Below are positions 1 through 8,100 of a stretch of DNA of 23,166 bases, piece by piece. This stretch comes from Thraustochytrium sp. TN22 (taxonomy: Eukaryota; Sar; Bigyra; Thraustochytrida; Thraustochytriidae). Location of the stretch: the NCBI GenBank assembly GCA_013306675.1, contig JABLUY010000382.1:1-23166 (forward strand). The letters run 5' to 3'. The position numbers and the translations under genes were made by a program. Under the pieces are notes generated by a model. The model did not search any database. It was not told the origin of the DNA and was given only the letters and a program-made list of their open reading frames with translations. Numbering within the stretch: position 1 is the first letter of the stretch; every line of letters starts with the position of its first letter.

Positions 1-49
1 GCGCTGCGCTGCGCTGCGCTGCGCTGCGCTGCGCTGCGCTGCGCTGCGC
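1..49. repeat. GCGCT pentanucleotide tandem repeat
   Basis: Nine perfect tandem copies of GCGCT run from the first base of the window. They continue into GCGCG and a short GGC run, so the true left end lies outside the window. The same unit recurs as five copies at 22156-22180, just upstream of the ubiquitin hydrolase start. Confidence 0.95.
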
Positions 50-939
50 GCGGCGGCGGCGGGCGCGCGCGAGCCCGGTCGAGCGTCGGTCTGCAGGCCC
101 TGCGCGCCGCGCCTGGCCGCGCCGGGCCTGGCCGAGCCGAGCCTGGCCTCCCTCGCGAGCTCCGCGGCGGCCTCGGCCGCGTGCGTATACTCCCTCTCGG
201 GCTCGTACGCGCCGGGCAGGAGCGCGCAAGGGGGGGCCGCCGTGGGCGAGGCCGGGCAGGGCCTGCGCGCCACGCAAGGCCTGCCTGCTCGGCGAGGACG
301 AGCGGAGAGAGAGGAGAGGGGTGCGAATGCGGCGGCCGTGGAGCTCGCGAGGGACGGGGCGCAGAGCATGCGAGACGGAATGCTCGGCGGACTCGGGCTC
401 GCAGTCGGAGGGACTTGCTCTACCTCCATGCAACGTACGAGCACGAGAGAGAGATGATAGAGAGATGATGGTGGAGCTGGTCCTGGGGGACGAGCCGTGG
501 GAGGAGGAGGAACTCGGCAAGAAGCGATGGGGGACAGGAGTGGAGGTCGTGATGGATAGTATTTCGGGAAGGGGGAGACGGAGGAGGAGGAGAGGAGGAG
601 AGGAGGAGGGGAGTAGCGGGCGAAGGACGTGGACGACTCGGAGAGAAAACGGAGTTCAGAGCCGAAAGGAGGAATGGTCTTGACGAGACGAAGTGCCGCG
701 GCTTGCTTCGATTTGGCATCGCCACAACCGACAGGTCGCAGCAGGATACGAAAAGAAGAGATCCTTTCTCTGCGGTGAGAAGCGCCGCGCGCCTTTCTTG
801 TCGCTGAAGCCGCTGCACAAGACTTGCAGGCAAGCAAGCCTTGCACCCAAGTCTCGGACCGATGAAGACTGTCTCGCCAGGAAGGCCGCCCGCCCGGTGG
901 TTAGGCTCCGCAAACGGCGATCAAAGCGCAGTCAGCGCA

Positions 940-970
<31 letters not shown>

Positions 971-988
971 GGCGCGGCCCAGCGCAGG
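50..988. other. GC-rich and GA-rich leader without a supportable gene
   Basis: About 940 bases precede the LRR gene. Positions 50-420 are almost pure G+C with short GCCTGGCC-like repeats. Positions 440-640 are purine-rich (GAGAGA and GGAGGA runs). Positions 680-900 are more balanced and may hold the promoter. Open frames exist on both strands, but their translations are Arg/Gly/Ala-rich or Ser/Pro-rich low complexity with no domain, as expected by chance at this base composition. I call no gene here. Confidence 0.6.
941..970. repeat. (CGG)n microsatellite upstream of the LRR start
   Basis: About ten CGG/GGC units end roughly 18 bases before the ATG at 989. A similar (GGC)n tract followed by GCAGG and ATG precedes the myosin gene, so this is probably part of a 5' leader rather than coding sequence. 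Confidence 0.85.
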
Positions 989-1959
989 ATGTTCGTGAAG
1001 CGCGTACGTAGCGAGCAGCGAGGGCGCAAGGCGGCAGCGCAGACTGACACGCGCGGAAACGGGCGGCACAGGACACGCGCAAGATCAGCGAGATCCTGGA
1101 CGATGAGGAGGACGCGCGCCAGGACGTCTTCCTGGCGCGCCGTGCTGCAGTACGTTGCGAGGCCAGAGAGGCGGACGAAAGCGCCGGCAAGACTGACGGA
1201 GCGTAGGAGTTCCCGCAAGGCACGATTCGCACGGTGCTCTGCCGGCCGCACGCTGTGGCGCAACTCAAGGGGCTCGTGAACCTCTCGCTGTACGGCAACA
1301 ACCTCGTGACGCTCGGCGGCATCGAGGCACTCAAGGCGTGCGAGCAACTGCGCACGCTGGACCTTGGGAGCAACCAGCTCGAGAGCCTGGGCGCGGGCTT
1401 CGCGGAGCTGCAGAGCCTGGAGGAGGTGATCGTGGACGACAACGCGCTGACGGAGGTGCCGGCGGAGCTGGCGGCGCTCTCACAGCTGCGCGTGCTACGG
1501 CTGTCGGGCAACCGTATTGAGCGATTCGCAGCGGCGTGCATGAGCGCCGGATGCTGGCCCAAGATGGAGGTGCTGGCGCTCGACAACAACCGCTTGACGG
1601 AGTTGCCAGCGTCGCTCGGTAGCCTGAGCAGCCTCGTGACGCTGCTCATTCGCGGAAACGCGCTGACGCGGCTTCCGGAGGAGCTGGCGGGGCTGGCGGA
1701 GCTGCGCACGCTCGTGGCGAGCTCCAACAAGCTCTCTGCGTTTCTGCCCGGCCCGCTCGTGGCCAAGCTGCGCAAGCTTGAGCTCCTGCAGCTCAACGGC
1801 AACGCGTTGGTGGAGATCCCGGAGGAGCTGGCCGAGCTTGCGCCGTGCCGCGTCAACCTCGCCAACAACTGCCTGGAAACAATCCCGCATGGGCTCAAGG
1901 ATGCGCTGCCAGATCTCAACGTCTTCGGGCAGAAGCCCGCCGGCAGCAGCGCTGCTTGA
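989..1959 (+). CDS. leucine-rich-repeat protein, three exons
   Basis: Proposed CDS joins 989-1003, 1072-1149 and 1207-1959, giving 281 residues. The single long frame has no ATG at its 5' end, only GTG at 1234. Two mini-introns restore one: 1004-1071 and 1150-1206. Both begin GTACGT, carry CTGAC before the acceptor and end in AG, and all junctions are phase 0. The joined N-terminus reads MFVKR-DTRKISEILDDEED...LARRAA-EFPQGTIRT. It is followed by about nine LRRs of about 23 residues with the LxxLxLxxNxL pattern (for example LRTLDLGSNQLESL and MEVLALDNNRLTELP). The size resembles small intracellular LRR proteins that act as binding scaffolds. There is no signal peptide, membrane segment or enzymatic domain, so the specific function is unknown. 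It converges on the protease gene. The LRR identity is certain; the splice model is inference. Confidence 0.8.
1004..1071 (+). other. inferred intron 1 of the LRR gene
   Basis: A 68-bp candidate intron: donor GTACGT directly after codon 5, branch-like CTGAC at 1044-1048, acceptor CAG ending at 1071. Removing it bypasses an in-frame TGA at 1045 and joins the ATG at 989 to the acidic segment KISEILDDEED. Confidence 0.6.
1150..1206 (+). other. inferred intron 2 of the LRR gene
   Basis: A 57-bp candidate intron: donor GTACGT, branch-like CTGAC at 1193-1197, acceptor TAG ending at 1206. The acceptor TAG is itself in frame, so read-through would stop translation. Excision is phase 0 and leads into EFPQGTIRTVLC, continuous with the LRR frame. 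Confidence 0.6.
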
Positions 1960-2151
1960 TATGCGGCGGTCCGCGCCATGACGAGTGTACCAAGTAGGCT
2001 AAAGTGATGAGGAACGAGTGAGAGAATGAAAGGTGAAAGGGTTATTCTGACAGAGAACTACTTGAACATGGGTTTGGCTAACTCAGCTTGACCTCTGCGA
2101 ACGAGGCATCACAGTCAGGCAGACAATAGGTTCGGGCCAGCCTTGGCCGGA

Positions 2152-3279
2152 CTATCCAGCGAAGGAGAAGCTCAAGGCCAGCATGGCGAAGACCCCAAGC
2201 GCCACACTTCGCGACGCGGGCGGGTGCCCTGAGAGGACCGAGGGGGGCTCAGTGCCAACATCAGCCGAGTTCTCCGTGCCCGTGGAGGTCGGCAGCGTCG
2301 CGTTCGAGCCCGAAAAGGGATTGACGATGCGGGTGCCGTCTGAGACGCGCATGTCGACCTCGTTCGTGCCGGCGGCCTCGCGCACGGCATCTACAATCCA
2401 CGCCTCGTACGATGACACCCGCGTGTACACGCCAGGATACCCTTCCACAGCGCATTCGTAGCCAAAGGACACAATGCCGACTTGCACATTCTCGCCGTCG
2501 GATGGCGTCGTGTAAATGAGCGGCCCCCCAGAGTCGCCCTGGCAGCTGTCCTTGGTGCCGCCGCCCGCGCAGAGGTGCGCGTCCGCGTAGATGCGGAACA
2601 TGCTTTCAAAGTCCGCAACGCACGTATCCGATGGCACAACCTGAACGGTGACAGAGCGCAGCGCCCCGCCACTGTCGTCAGCCCCAAAAGAGAGCGTGCC
2701 GTAGCCCTGGACAGTGACATTGTGTGCGCCAGCGTCGAGCGAACTAAAGTCGGCGCCAGCGAGCGTCGCTGGCGTCGGCAGCTCCGTGGTGGCGTCCTCG
2801 AACCAAAAGAGCGCCAAGTCATTGACGATGGAGCCGTCCGCAAGCGAGACGTAGCCCGGATGTCTCGCATTGCCTACGTACGAGCTGAGGCTGAAGCTGT
2901 CGCCGTCGCGGTCGCTGCTGAGATCGTCGCGCAAAAAGATGGCCGTCGCCGACTGCAGATCGCTCACCACGCAGTGTCCGGCCGAGAGCACAAAGTGGTA
3001 GCCACCGCCCGAGCCGACGTACGAGCACCCGCACAGGAACTGCGCGTCTTGCGTGCGCAGCAGCAGCGCGGCCATCCACGGGTGCTCCCGCGGGTCCGCG
3101 ACTTGGCCGCCCACAATCCTGGTCGCGGCAGCCCTCGCGTCCTCAGCCGCCGCGTCCAGCATCACCCTTGGTGGCCTCCCCTCTGCAGCTCTCGCCTCCC
3201 CCGCCGCGCTGAGCATCGCGAGCAGCACAAGCAGCAGCACCAGCTGCAGAAGCGCAGGCCGTGCAATGAGCATGCCCAT
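2152..3279 (-). CDS. secreted trypsin-like serine protease (S1 family)
   Basis: A 375-residue precursor of a chymotrypsin-fold endopeptidase. Residues 1-31 form a signal peptide with a Leu-rich core. A short propeptide leads to the activation site R54-IVGG. The triad is intact: His102 in SAGHC, Asp154 in NDLAL and Ser250 in GDSGGP. Asp244, six residues before the serine, is the position 189 equivalent and predicts cleavage after Arg or Lys. Cys pairs expected of the fold are visible around C83/C103 and C220-C275. After the catalytic domain (about 54-300) comes a Ser/Thr-rich linker and a hydrophobic C-terminal tail (about 358-374, ending FSFAG), which may be a GPI-anchor signal or a weak membrane anchor. 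The start is the first ATG, which gives the signal peptide; a second Met is at residue 3. The family call is secure, the tail's role is inference. Confidence 0.93.
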   Translation of the reverse strand: MGMLIARPALLQLVLLLVLLAMLSAAGEARAAEGRPPRVMLDAAAEDARAAATRIVGGQVADPREHPWMAALLLRTQDAQFLCGCSYVGSGGGYHFVLSAGHCVVSDLQSATAIFLRDDLSSDRDGDSFSLSSYVGNARHPGYVSLADGSIVNDLALFWFEDATTELPTPATLAGADFSSLDAGAHNVTVQGYGTLSFGADDSGGALRSVTVQVVPSDTCVADFESMFRIYADAHLCAGGGTKDSCQGDSGGPLIYTTPSDGENVQVGIVSFGYECAVEGYPGVYTRVSSYEAWIVDAVREAAGTNEVDMRVSDGTRIVNPFSGSNATLPTSTGTENSADVGTEPPSVLSGHPPASRSVALGVFAMLALSFSFAG

Positions 3280-3835
3280 GGCGAGGCCAGCAAGTCAAGC
3301 TAGCCGCGACCTGCCCAGGCTGAGTCGGCGGATCGCCGCCGCTGTGCGACCGGTCTGTTGCCCTCCGCCCGCCGCCCGCCGCAGCTCGCGCTCTGGCTGC
3401 CGCCGCGCAGCCCAGCGCACGCGCGCGGAAGCCGGGCCAGGTTGATCAGGAGGTCGGCGCTCGGCGGCGACGCCCTTGAACGCATCTTTCGGTGGGACGA
3501 CCACGGTGGGTCCCCGTCGCTGTGTGACTAGTAGAGTCAGATGACTGAGTGTGTGAGAGTGTCACGGTCCGAACGAAGCGCAGCCTTGACTGAGAGAGCA
3601 GCACAAAGTGCCGCCACGCCGCGCGTCGAGCCTGGCCTGGCACTGCAGGCGCATCGAGCCAGCCAGGTTGACCCGGAGGCTCGTAGCTCGCTCGCTCGTT
3701 TGTGGTGGCAGGACCACCGAGTTTTAAAGCACGAGTCGCTGGACCGGACCATGAAGCGCAGTGGCAGGACACGGCGTGCCTGCAGTCGGTCCAGCCTTCC
3801 GCACTGGCTGCCTACCGGCGACTCGCGATACGTAG
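3280..3835. other. spacer between the protease start and the unresolved coding segments
   Basis: This stretch should hold the promoter of the protease on - and perhaps of a gene to the right on +. A similar element, GCCAGGTTGA followed by CCGGAGG or TCAGGAGG, occurs near 3435 and again near 3663. Short open frames here (for example from ATG 3541) have no recognisable domain. One frame at about 3735-3832 reads AQWQDTACLQSVQPSALAAYRRLA, which could be a further exon of the neighbouring candidate. Confidence 0.4.
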
Positions 3836-4493
3836 ATCATCGGCGCAGTCAATGAGGTTCTCGGCCATCTGGCGAGACATTACCCCGAAGCTAGGGCCGC
3901 TCGTGACACCGTGCAGCTCGAGCAGCTCGCGCGTGTCCTATGGGACCACGCGGACGATGACGACGGCGCCTTCGTCAATGACTTGGAGCTTGACTTCGAG
4001 CTTGCCTGCAAGCTCGTGCAGCAGCGCAAGGAGAACATGCCAGCAAGAAAAAGGTTTGGCGAAGTTCCTGGCCAGCAGTCGTTCCCCGCAGGCTAAGGCC
4101 TGGACCGAGGTCCTGGCCAAGCTCGGAGTTGCGCACACCGGCGCCCTTGAAGACGAGGATTGCTACCACCCGGAGCGCTACCACGTGCATCAGCGACGCT
4201 GCGCCGAGGAGCTCAGGTACGATCTCGAGGCGGTCGAGGACAACGCGAGCAAGCACGACTTGGTGCGCGAAAGACTGGCACAAGAGCCTGCCAGTGCGGC
4301 GTTGCAGACGCCCGGCCCACGGCTTCATCTTCTAGCCACTGCAGTCCCAGGGCGTAGAAATGAATTGACAAGCTTGGCCACGCGGCCGCGGCTCCCAAGA
4401 TGCCGCTGGTCTGCGCCCACGCTCAGCTCGCTCGCGGCGCGCGCGGCGCAGTTCTCTGAGGCGAGGCGGCGGCAGGCGCACGCGGCGAGCTGA
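3836..4493 (+). CDS. unresolved hypothetical gene: coding-like segments in two frames
   Basis: Two protein-like stretches sit close together in different frames. From 3836 one frame reads IIGAVNEVLGHLARHYPEAR and continues through an acidic segment (VLWDHADDDDGAFVNDLELDFELACKL) before a stop at 4094. From about 4092 another frame reads AKAWTEVLAKLGVAHTG and continues ALEDEDCYHPERYHVHQ through ERLAQ to a stop at 4491-4493. An intron at 4016-4091 (76 bp, weak GTGCAG donor, GCAG acceptor) would join them in frame as ELACKL-AKAWTEV. The 5' end is not found: TAG at 3833 could be an acceptor. I do not recognise the family. It could be a multi-exon gene, a frameshifted relic or an assembly error. 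Coordinates are approximate. Confidence 0.3.
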
Positions 4494-4767
4494 TGTGAGA
4501 GGCGCGGCGAGGACGAAGTCTGAGACTGTCCTAACTTAACTTCATTAGGGCGTGCAGTGGCGGCCCGCGTCACCTTCGCGGCAACGACGGGGGCTCTGTT
4601 CACGCCACTGACACTGCAGTGGCCCCAGGCCCCTATCAGGCGCCGTGCTGGCTCGACGAAGGAAGGTACAGCCGCTCCAGCGCCGTCCTGCATTTCCTGT
4701 CCTAAACCGGTCCGGAGCGCGTCCTAAATACGAGGGACAGGCGGCACGCGCGGCGGCGTGACAGCCT

Positions 4768-4798
4768 GCGAGCGAGCGAGCGAGCGAGCGAGCGAGCG
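4768..4798. repeat. (GCGA)n tetranucleotide repeat
   Basis: About seven and a half tandem GCGA units lie some 350 bp upstream of the myosin ATG. The complementary (GCTC)n occurs about 270 bp upstream of the kinase ATG. Confidence 0.9.
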
Positions 4799-5078
4799 CG
4801 CGCGCGCGCGGGCCGCGCGGGCGGCGGCGGCGCGGCGGCAGAGCCGAGCCGAGCAGAGCAGAGCAGAGCCGAGCAGAGCCAAGCCGAGCCGCGAGCGCAG
4901 CGCCGGCCAGGCGGCGGGCGCGCGGGGGCGGCGGGCGGCGCGTGCACGCGCCCGCGGCGCTCGCGACGCCGCACACAAGCGGGCAAGCAGGCGAGGTGAA
5001 CAAGCAAGCGAGCAAGCGTCGCGAGCAAGCAAGCAAGCAGAGTTTGAAAAAGCGAGCGGCGCGCGCGGAGGGCGGCGC

Positions 5079-5084
<6 letters not shown>

Positions 5085-5111
<27 letters not shown>

Positions 5112-5145
5112 GCGGCGCGGCGGCGCGGCGGCGCGGCGGCGCGGG
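5085..5145. repeat. (GGC)n / GGCGC tract immediately before the myosin ATG
   Basis: A run of GGC units degenerates into GGCGC and ends in GGGCAGG directly before the ATG at 5150. The layout is like the one before the LRR start at 989. Confidence 0.85.
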
Positions 5146-5149
5146 CAGG

Positions 5150-8100
5150 ATGCGCAAGAGCCTGGGGCGGCTGAGCCAGCGCCTGCGCAAGGGCAGCCAG
5201 CAGCAGTCGAAGCAGGGCGGCGAGGACGACGGGCCGCACGTGCTGCACCAGTTTGCGGAGAATGAGGAGGCGTGGCTGAACGACCCGGAGAATGACCACG
5301 ACTGGGTGCGGTGCACGGTGCTGTCGCAGGCCGGCGTGTTCGCGACGGTCAAGGTGGAGAAGAAGCGCAAGGCGGAGCAGGTGGACCTGCGCGAGCGCGG
5401 GCTGTACCCGGCGAACAAGTCGGTGCAGGCAGACATGACATCACTGCACCACATCAACGAGCCGTGCATCCTGTACAATCTGGAGCAGCGGTCGTACAAG
5501 GACGAGCCGTATACCTTCATGGGCAACGTGCTGGTGGCGGTGAACCCGCTGAAGCGCATCGCGGACCCGCCGGGGGCGCTGGGCACGCGCAAGGCGGCGA
5601 ACGCGCCGCACCCGTTCGCCATCGCCGAGTACGCCTTCCAGCAGATGTCGTTCGCGGCGGACAACCGCAAGCGGCAGGAGGCCGACGCCATCGCGAACCA
5701 GAGCGTGGTGACCTCGGGCGAGAGCGGCGCGGGCAAGACCGAGTCGAGCAAGATGGTGCTGCGGCACCTGGTGCAGCGCACGCTGGATGACCAGCCGGGC
5801 AGCGCCATGAGCGACATCGACCGGCGGCTGCTGGACTCGAACCCGATCACGGAGGCCTTTGGCAACGCGTCGACGCTGCGCAATGGGAACTCATCGCGCT
5901 TCGGCAAGTTCATGAAGCTCCACTTTGAGCAGCTGCCGTCGGACCGCGGCACGGCGGCTCTCTGGCGCATCTGCGCGGCGTCCATCCAGACGTACCTGCT
6001 CGAGCGCTCGCGCATCACCATGCACGAGGACGGCGAGCGCAACTACCACTGCTTCTACCTGCTCCTGGCCGGCATGGACGCGCGCGGGCTGTCGGCGCTG
6101 GGCCTGGACGAGGCGCGCAAGGTGGGCTTTCGCTACCTGTCGCCGTCCGCCGTGGCGGACTCGACGGCGCTGGACCCGCACGCACTGGACGCCGAGGTGC
6201 ACAAGGGCGATGCGGCGCGCTTCCAGGAGCTGCAGGAGGCCATGGAGGCGACGGGGTTCTCGGCGGAGGAGCGCGACAGCATCTGGCGCGTGCTGGCCGG
6301 CGTGTTGCACCTTGGCAACGCCACCTTTGTGGACCACGAGGAGGAGGAGGGCGACGTGGCCGAGGTCGTGCCGCTTGGCGGCGGCTACGACCCGCTACAG
6401 GCGGCCGCGACCATGCTGGGCGTGGAGCCGGACGGCCTGGAGCGCCTGCTGCTGGAGCGCCAGCTGTCAACGCGCGACGGCGACATCACCGTGCACCGCA
6501 ACGCCAACACGGCATCCTTTGCGCGCGACGCCGTGGCCAAGGGCGTGTACTCGATTCTCTTTGACCACATCGTGGAGCGCATCAACGTGGCGCTCGACGG
6601 CTCGGGCGGCACATTGGACACGGATGACCTGCCCTTCATTGGCGTGCTGGACATCTTCGGCTTTGAGTCCTTTAGACGCAACGGCTTCGAGCAGCTGCTC
6701 ATCAACTTTACCAACGAGAGCTTGCAGTCCACCTTCAACCGCAAGGTCTTCGAGGCGGAGCTCTCGCTGTACGAGCGTGAGGGCCTGGTGATCGACCAGG
6801 CCATGAGCTTGCCGCCGGGCAACGAGCCGGCCATGGAGCTCCTGGCCGGCAAGCTCAAGAACCCGGGTTCGGGCGACCCGACCCGCGAGAACAAGGACGC
6901 CATCCTGGTGGACCTCGACGAGGAGGGCCGCGGCTACCAGCCGAGCGACGCCAAGCTGCTCAAGACGTACAACAAGAAGTTCACCGGCCACCCCAACTAC
7001 AATAACCCGCGCATCCACCCCAAGCACGCGCACGAGCGCTTCCGCATCCGCCACTACGCCGGCGCCGTCGTGTACACGGTGGACAAGTTCCTCGTCAAGA
7101 ACAACGACGCTCTGCCGAGCGAGGTCAACGAGCTCTTTGCGGCTTCCAGCTCGCCCGTGCTGGCGCCCATCTTCGCGGAGCGTGCCGCCGAGGCGGCCGC
7201 CTCGCGCCGCGGCAAGCCGCCCGTGCGGTCCATCGTGCGCGCCTTCCGCGACCAGATCATCGAGCTCACCTCGACGCTCGACTCGACGGCCTGCTCCTTC
7301 ATTCGCTGCGTCAAGCCCAACGCCGACATGCGCCGCGGCAAGGCGCCCACGTGGTTCGACCGCTCCTACGTTGGCCACCAGCTCAAGCACCTGAGCATCC
7401 CGCAGACGGCCGTCGTGCTGCGCAGCGGCCTGCCCACGCGCCTCGCCTACGCCTCGCTGGTCGACTCGTACATGAACGTGCTGCCGGAGGACGCCACGCG
7501 CCGCTTCCGACGCGCGGGCCAGGACCAGATCGACGGTAAGATGTTCGTCATGGCGCTCTTCTGGGCCTTTGAGATCAATCCGGCCACCTTCAAGCTGGGC
7601 CACACCAAGGTCTTCTTCAAGGCCGGCGAGATCGCCAGCCTCGACAAGGTGCTGCAGGAGGCCACGCTGTGGACGTCCTCGGCAGACCCGGCCGTCAAGG
7701 ACAAGAAGAAGCAGGTCGTGCGCCGCTTCCGCATGTATTACGCGCGCCTGCGCTGGCGCCGCGCGCTCGCCAAGCAGGTGGCCATCAATATCTTTCACCG
7801 CCTCCTGGTCTCGCGCCGCGAGGCCGCCATCACCGTGCAGTGCGCCTTCCGCTCCTCGCGCGCCCGCTACGCGTTGCGCAAGCTGCGCCACCAGCACGAG
7901 GTCGAGGAGGAGGAGCGTCGCGCGCGCGAGGAGCTCGAGCGCATCAAGCGAGAGGAGGCTGAGCGCGCTGCCGAGCGCGAGGCCGAGCTCGCGCGCATCG
8001 CCGCCGAGGAGGAGGAGAAGATCCAGGTGGAGCTCGAGAGACACAAGACCGTTATTGCCGAGCAGGCCGCGGACCGTGCGCGCTCGCTGGCCGCCGCCGC

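Larger units (their letters stand above)
4494..5149. other. low-complexity leader upstream of the myosin gene
   Basis: The first 240 bases are ordinary unique sequence with a short inverted repeat (GCCACTG/CAGTGGC, 4604-4623). From 4741 the sequence becomes repeats: GCGA tetramers, GAGCAGAGC/GAGCCGAGC variants, GCAAGCAA tetramers and finally (GGC)n up to the start codon. Frames across it on either strand translate to Ala/Arg-rich low complexity, so I read it as promoter and 5' untranslated leader of the myosin. Confidence 0.65.

Noticed and set aside
181-683. Overlapping + frames near the left end
   Set aside because: Arg/Gly-rich translations from GC and GA repeats; no domain and no consistent coding character.
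921-1979. 352-residue - strand frame across the LRR gene
   Set aside because: A Ser/Ala/Arg-rich antisense shadow of the LRR coding sequence with no recognisable domain.
2866-3030. GTACGT donor-like motifs on the - strand inside the protease
   Set aside because: They encode conserved Tyr-Val residues in an intact frame containing all catalytic residues, so they are not used as introns.
4702-6042. 446-residue - strand frame over the myosin leader and N-terminus
   Set aside because: It combines the antisense of the myosin with translated repeats (Ala/Arg/Pro runs).
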